This document shows, in pieces, positions 15,907-19,017 of a stretch of DNA of 19,017 nt; the first letter of the stretch is position 1, and the number at the start of each line of letters is the position of its first letter. The stretch comes from Candidatus Latescibacterota bacterium. GTDB taxonomy: Bacteria; Latescibacterota; UBA2968; UBA8231. The translations under genes and the position numbers were made by a program. The stretch covers positions 1-19,017 of the forward strand of contig JAJDYK010000187.1 in the NCBI GenBank assembly GCA_022825185.1. The letters run 5' to 3'. The notes below the pieces were generated by a model. The model searched no databases and had not been told where the DNA came from. It saw nothing but the letters and a program-made list of their open reading frames with translations.

Positions 15907-16254
15907 TTAGTTGACCTCGTCGCTGACGACGACCGTGAGATTGCAGTGGCGCTTGCGAATGCGATCGGCCGAGCCGCGAGCCCGTGGACGAATGCGCTTA
16001 AGATCGCGTCCTTCGTCGGCGAAGACGCGAATTACATAGAGATCATCGGCGTCAACCGGATTTTCCTCATCCTGATTGATCCCATTCGATATGGCCGAAC
16101 GCAGGGTCTTTTCGACTAGCTTGGCTACTGGGCGAGGCGAAAACCGGAGAATGGTAAGCGCCTCATCGACCGGCTTGCCGCGAATCAGGTCGATGAGCTG
16201 GCGCACTTTAGTAGTCGGTACGCCAATTTGTTTGAGGACGGCTTGGGCTTCCAT
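15907..16254 (-). CDS. rplV: 50S ribosomal protein L22 (uL22)
   Basis: A 115-residue uL22 whose hairpin lines the exit tunnel. TKVRQLIDLIRGKPVDEALT (about 15-34) and LVEKTLRSAISNG open the globular part. LKRIRPRARGSADRIRKRHC (about 84-103) is the tunnel hairpin region, and the ending LTVVVSD is usual. The ATG lies 1 nt after the rpsS TAG, so coupling is likely. Confidence 0.97.
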   Translation of the reverse strand: MEAQAVLKQIGVPTTKVRQLIDLIRGKPVDEALTILRFSPRPVAKLVEKTLRSAISNGINQDEENPVDADDLYVIRVFADEGRDLKRIRPRARGSADRIRKRHCNLTVVVSDEVN

Positions 16255-16255
16255 G

Positions 16256-16543
16256 CTATTGAATCCTCGTGCCGCGCTCGGTCAACCGGCCTCCGTGACC
16301 GCGAAAAGTGCGGGTCGGAGCAAACTCGCCGAGCTTGTGCCCGACCATGTTCTCAGTGATGTACACTGGAATGAACTTATTGCCGTTGTAAACGGCTAGC
16401 GTATGGCCGACGAAGTCGGGCGTAATGGTCGAGCGCCGCGACCAAGTTCGCACGACTTGCTTGTCGCCCGTGCGATTGAGGTGTTCGACTTTTTTTGCTA
16501 AGTGCCCGTCAACAAAAGGGCCTTTTTTGATCGATCTTGGCAT
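16256..16543 (-). CDS. rpsS: 30S ribosomal protein S19 (uS19)
   Basis: A 95-residue uS19 of the 30S head, partner of S13. [40 protein letters not shown] and [20 protein letters not shown], then [16 protein letters not shown], cover the whole family almost without gaps. The ATG follows rplB by 9 nt. Confidence 0.98.
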   Translation of the reverse strand: MPRSIKKGPFVDGHLAKKVEHLNRTGDKQVVRTWSRRSTITPDFVGHTLAVYNGNKFIPVYITENMVGHKLGEFAPTRTFRGHGGRLTERGTRIQ

Positions 16544-16552
16544 AATCTCTCG

Positions 16553-17386
16553 CTACTTCGCGTTGCGCCGACGTATAATCCACTGATTGGTTTGGTTTTT
16601 GCGCTTGCGCGTCTTGTAGCCCTTGGTGGGCTTACCCCAAGGGGTGACCGGGTGCCGTCCACCTGAAGATCGACCTTCACCTCCCCCATGCGGATGGTCA
16701 ACCGGATTCATAACTACGCCCCGCACCTTGGGTCTGCGCCCCAACCAACGGGAGCGACCAGCTTTGCCAATGACAATATTGGCGTGCTCTATATTGCCCA
16801 CCTGCCCCAAGGTGGCCATGCACTGGACGAGTACTTCGCGATTCTCCCCAGAAGGGAGACGCAATTGCGCCCGCCCGCCATCGCGACCGAGAAGCTGCAC
16901 TTCAGCGCCCGCACTGCGCGCTAGCTGCCCACCGTGGCCGGGATTGAGTTCGACATTGTGAACCGTTGCTCCCAAGGGAATATTGGCCAACGGCAGGGCA
17001 TTGCCGACCCGGATTGGAGCATCGGGACCAGCGGAAACCTCGGCCCCAACCTTCAGTCCCAAAGGCGCGAGAATATAGCGCTTATCTCCATCGGCATAGA
17101 CGATCAGAGCAATAAACGCCGAGCGATTGGGATCGTATTCAATCTCGGCGACCCGACCCGGCACACCGAGCTTGGTGCGCTTGAAGTCGATGACGCGATA
17201 GCGCCTCTTGTGTCCCCCTCCGCGCCGACGCATGGTCATGCGGCCCTGATTGTTGCGCCCGCCCGACTTGCCAACGGCAGCAGCAAGCAACGACTTCTCG
17301 GGCTTGCTGCGCGTCAGTTCCTCAAAGGAGTTGACTGTCTTGTAGCGCAGCGTCGGGGTTGTGGGGCGAAATTTCTTGACTGCCAT
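16553..17386 (-). CDS. rplB: 50S ribosomal protein L2 (uL2)
   Basis: A 277-residue uL2, a primary 23S rRNA binder needed for subunit joining and peptidyl transferase. Conserved stretches are [20 protein letters not shown] (about 42-61), [20 protein letters not shown] (about 80-99), [13 protein letters not shown] (about 149-161) and [20 protein letters not shown] (about 228-247). The last includes the histidines near the catalytic centre. The tail RRRNAK is typical. The ATG follows rplW by 16 nt. Confidence 0.98.
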   Translation of the reverse strand: MAVKKFRPTTPTLRYKTVNSFEELTRSKPEKSLLAAAVGKSGGRNNQGRMTMRRRGGGHKRRYRVIDFKRTKLGVPGRVAEIEYDPNRSAFIALIVYADGDKRYILAPLGLKVGAEVSAGPDAPIRVGNALPLANIPLGATVHNVELNPGHGGQLARSAGAEVQLLGRDGGRAQLRLPSGENREVLVQCMATLGQVGNIEHANIVIGKAGRSRWLGRRPKVRGVVMNPVDHPHGGGEGRSSGGRHPVTPWGKPTKGYKTRKRKNQTNQWIIRRRNAK

Positions 17387-17402
17387 TTCAGGTCCAGTTT
17401 AG

Positions 17403-17708
17403 CTAGGTATTTTCTACAAAATCAATGGAGTCGCCAGCTCGCAGTGTCACATAAGCCTTTTTCCAACCAGCACGTCGCCCTAGGTACATCCCTTGTCGCT
17501 TAGGCTTGCTGGGGACTTTGATAGTGCGGACGGATTCGACCTTGACCGAAAAAATGGATTCTACTGCTTGGCGGATCTGGAGTTTGTTGGCCTTGGGATG
17601 GACGCGGAAAGCGTATTTGTTGCCCTCGCGCAGCACTGAGGCTTTTTCGGTGATCACCGGCTCCTGAATAATCGCTCGCGGGTTCATCTTCTCAGCCCTT
17701 TTGGCCAT
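17403..17708 (-). CDS. rplW: 50S ribosomal protein L23 (uL23)
   Basis: A 101-residue uL23 at the exit tunnel, docking site for trigger factor and SRP. IIQEPVITEKASVLREGNKY (about 13-32), FRVHPKANKLQIRQAVESIF, and VKVESVRTIKVPSKPKRQG match the family. With the ATG at 17706-17708 it overlaps the rplD end by 17 nt. An alternative ATG seven codons later (17685-17687) has a better ribosome binding site (AAAAGGG, about 8 nt before it) and also fits homologues, giving 94 residues. The start is therefore uncertain. Confidence 0.95.
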   Translation of the reverse strand: MAKRAEKMNPRAIIQEPVITEKASVLREGNKYAFRVHPKANKLQIRQAVESIFSVKVESVRTIKVPSKPKRQGMYLGRRAGWKKAYVTLRAGDSIDFVENT

Positions 17709-18330
17709 GAGTTTCTACCAGCCGGTCAAAGGCTTGACGAGTAAACAAGACCACATCCGCTGCCAGCAAGTCATAGGTAGCTAGCGAACCAAGATGGGCA
17801 ATTTTCACTTTGGGCAAATTGCGGCTCGATTTAACCAACACGGGGGAGCTTTCCGCAGTGACGAACAGGACCTTCTGGCCTTTGAGACCGCACGCTTCAA
17901 TAACCTGCTGAAAGGAACGGGTGCTAGGAGCGGGAAAGTCAAAGTCGGTGACGACCTTGACCTGCCCCTCCGTGCCTTTGAGCGTCAGTGCCGAGCGGAA
18001 GGCTAGACGCTTGAGGGACTTGGGCAGCTTAGAAAAATAAGAACGGGGGCGAGGACCAAAGGCCACACCACCACCGCGCACTAAAGGCGAGCGCAGTGAA
18101 CCCCGACGCGCCCAACCCGTGCCTTTCTGACGGTGGTGCTTCTTACTCGTACGAGCTATTTCAGAGCGGGTCTTAGCCGAGGCCGTCCCCTGCCGCTGAT
18201 TCGCTTGAGTGGCGACGACCGCTCGGTAGAGGGCGTACTCCGAAACCTCAATGCCGAACAAATCCTCGGGCAATTCCACTGAGTCGTTTGCTTGCCCTTC
18301 GCTGTTTAGCACTTCTACCTGCACGCCCAT
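17692..18330 (-). CDS. rplD: 50S ribosomal protein L4 (uL4)
   Basis: A 212-residue uL4 lining the exit tunnel. In E. coli it also represses the S10 operon. ANQRQGTASAKTRSEIARTS (about 43-62) and HHRQKGTGWARRGSLRSPLV (about 65-84), followed by RGGGVAFGPRPRSY, form the tunnel loop. The ending DLLAADVVLFTRQAFDRL is typical, so the protein is full length. The ATG is only 7 nt after the rpsJ stop, so it sits where rplC (uL3) should begin. The ribosome binding site is weak (AAGG about 12 nt upstream), so coupling to rpsJ may supply ribosomes. Confidence 0.97.
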   Translation of the reverse strand: MGVQVEVLNSEGQANDSVELPEDLFGIEVSEYALYRAVVATQANQRQGTASAKTRSEIARTSKKHHRQKGTGWARRGSLRSPLVRGGGVAFGPRPRSYFSKLPKSLKRLAFRSALTLKGTEGQVKVVTDFDFPAPSTRSFQQVIEACGLKGQKVLFVTAESSPVLVKSSRNLPKVKIAHLGSLATYDLLAADVVLFTRQAFDRLVETHGQKG

Positions 18331-18337
18331 GATTCAA

Positions 18338-18646
18338 TCAAACCTTTATGTCGATGCCAATGCCCGCCGGCAGATCGAGCTTCATCAGCGCGTCCACAGT
18401 CTGCGGCGTTGAATCGTAAATATCGATGAGCCGCTTGTGGATGCGCGTCTCAAACTGTTCGCGCGATTTCTTGTCCACGTGTGGAGATCTCAGCACGGTG
18501 TACACCGTGCGAGCCGTCGGCAGTGGCACCGGGCCGGCAATGCGGGCCCCGCTGTGCTTGACCGTCTGGACGATCTCGTCCACGGATTTGTCCAACGCCA
18601 TGTGGTCGTAGGCTTTAAGGCGAATACGTATTCTATCAACTGCCAC
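18338..18646 (-). CDS. rpsJ: 30S ribosomal protein S10 (uS10), GTG start
   Basis: A 102-residue uS10 of the 30S head, also the NusE partner of NusB in antitermination. [20 protein letters not shown] (about 5-24), [20 protein letters not shown] (about 38-57) and [19 protein letters not shown] (about 58-76) are conserved through the family end [11 protein letters not shown]. The start is GTG at 18644-18646, since no in-frame ATG precedes the conserved core. AGGGAG lies about 10 nt upstream. It is 29 nt after tuf with no terminator seen between them. Confidence 0.97.
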   Translation of the reverse strand: MAVDRIRIRLKAYDHMALDKSVDEIVQTVKHSGARIAGPVPLPTARTVYTVLRSPHVDKKSREQFETRIHKRLIDIYDSTPQTVDALMKLDLPAGIGIDIKV

Positions 18647-18675
18647 TGGCTCGCATCTCCCTAACGCGGCTTTTC

Positions 18676-19017
18676 CTAATTGGAAACCTCGGTGACGACG
18701 CCGGAGCCGATGGTGCGACCGCCCTCGCGAATGGCGAAGCGCAGCTGCGGCTCAATGGCAATCGGCTGGATTAGCTCTACTTCCATGTTGACGTTATCGC
18801 CGGGCATGACCATTTCGGTACCCTCGGGCAGTGCAATGCTCCCGGTGACGTCGGTAGTCCGGAAGAAGAACTGGGGACGGTAGCCGGAGAAAAAGGGCTT
18901 TTCGCGGCCACCCTCCTTGGGGGTCAACACCACGACCTCGGCCTTAAACTTGGTGTGCGGCTGAACAGAAGCGGGCTTGCAGACGACCATACCACGCATT
19001 AACTCAGCTTTCTCGAC
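18676..19017 (-). CDS. tuf: Elongation factor Tu, C-terminal fragment (5' end outside window)
   Basis: The last 113 codons of EF-Tu, open at the right edge and ending at a TAG (18676-18678). EF-Tu delivers aminoacyl-tRNA to the ribosome as a GTPase. The visible part is the end of domain 2 and domain 3: [78 protein letters not shown] and [19 protein letters not shown]. The GTPase domain is outside. A strict ATG-to-stop reading would begin at an internal Met (18999), which is not the true start. Position directly before rpsJ is common where the str and S10 operons are adjacent. Confidence 0.97.
   Translation of the reverse strand, partial: VEKAELMRGMVVCKPASVQPHTKFKAEVVVLTPKEGGREKPFFSGYRPQFFFRTTDVTGSIALPEGTEMVMPGDNVNMEVELIQPIAIEPQLRFAIREGGRTIGSGVVTEVSN

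Overview
The window is about 19 kb of a bacterial chromosome dominated by one very long minus-strand ribosomal-protein operon (tuf, S10, spc and alpha operons joined), about positions 5848-19017. Reading order on the minus strand is tuf (partial) - rpsJ - rplD - rplW - rplB - rpsS - rplV - rpsC - rplP - rpmC - rpsQ - rplN - rplX - rplE - rpsN - rpsH - rplF - rplR - rpsE - rpmD - rplO - secY - rpmJ - rpsM - rpsK - rpsD - rpoA - rplQ. No gap exceeds 43 nt and several junctions overlap, so co-transcription is very likely. A perfect 13-bp hairpin followed by a T-rich run (5794-5824) closes the operon after rplQ.

The most striking point is an absence: rplC (uL3), almost always between rpsJ and rplD, is missing. 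Only 7 nt separate rpsJ and rplD, and no other reading frame here resembles uL3. adk, map and infA are also absent between secY and rpmJ, which is common in some phyla. S14 is the short zinc type, and S4 and L36 keep zinc-binding cysteines. Several core genes must start at TTG or GTG (rpsC, rplF, rpsK, rpsE, rpsJ, rpmJ).

Beyond the terminator, still on the minus strand, lie an RlmD/TrmA-family Fe-S rRNA uracil methyltransferase and a sigma-54 enhancer-binding regulator. They overlap by 4 nt (GTGA). The regulator's receiver domain has lost its phospho-acceptor aspartate and other key residues, so it is probably not controlled by phosphorylation. It meets, tail to tail, a plus-strand ClpX-like AAA+ unfoldase (1544-3049), which lacks the zinc-binding N-domain and carries a C-terminal extension. 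The two stop codons share a TTAA palindrome. Divergent from the unfoldase is a secreted protein (1518 to the left edge) with N-terminal TPR-like repeats and a type I periplasmic-binding (LppC/LivJ-like) fold. It runs out of the window.

The organism is a bacterium of moderately high GC. A Sec-exported TPR/periplasmic-binding protein of LppC type and a sigma-54 activator suggest a Gram-negative, didermal lineage, possibly an uncultured phylum. I cannot assign a taxon from the sequence alone. No RNA genes, insertion sequences or CRISPR arrays were seen, and no stretch over 300 bases lacks a gene.
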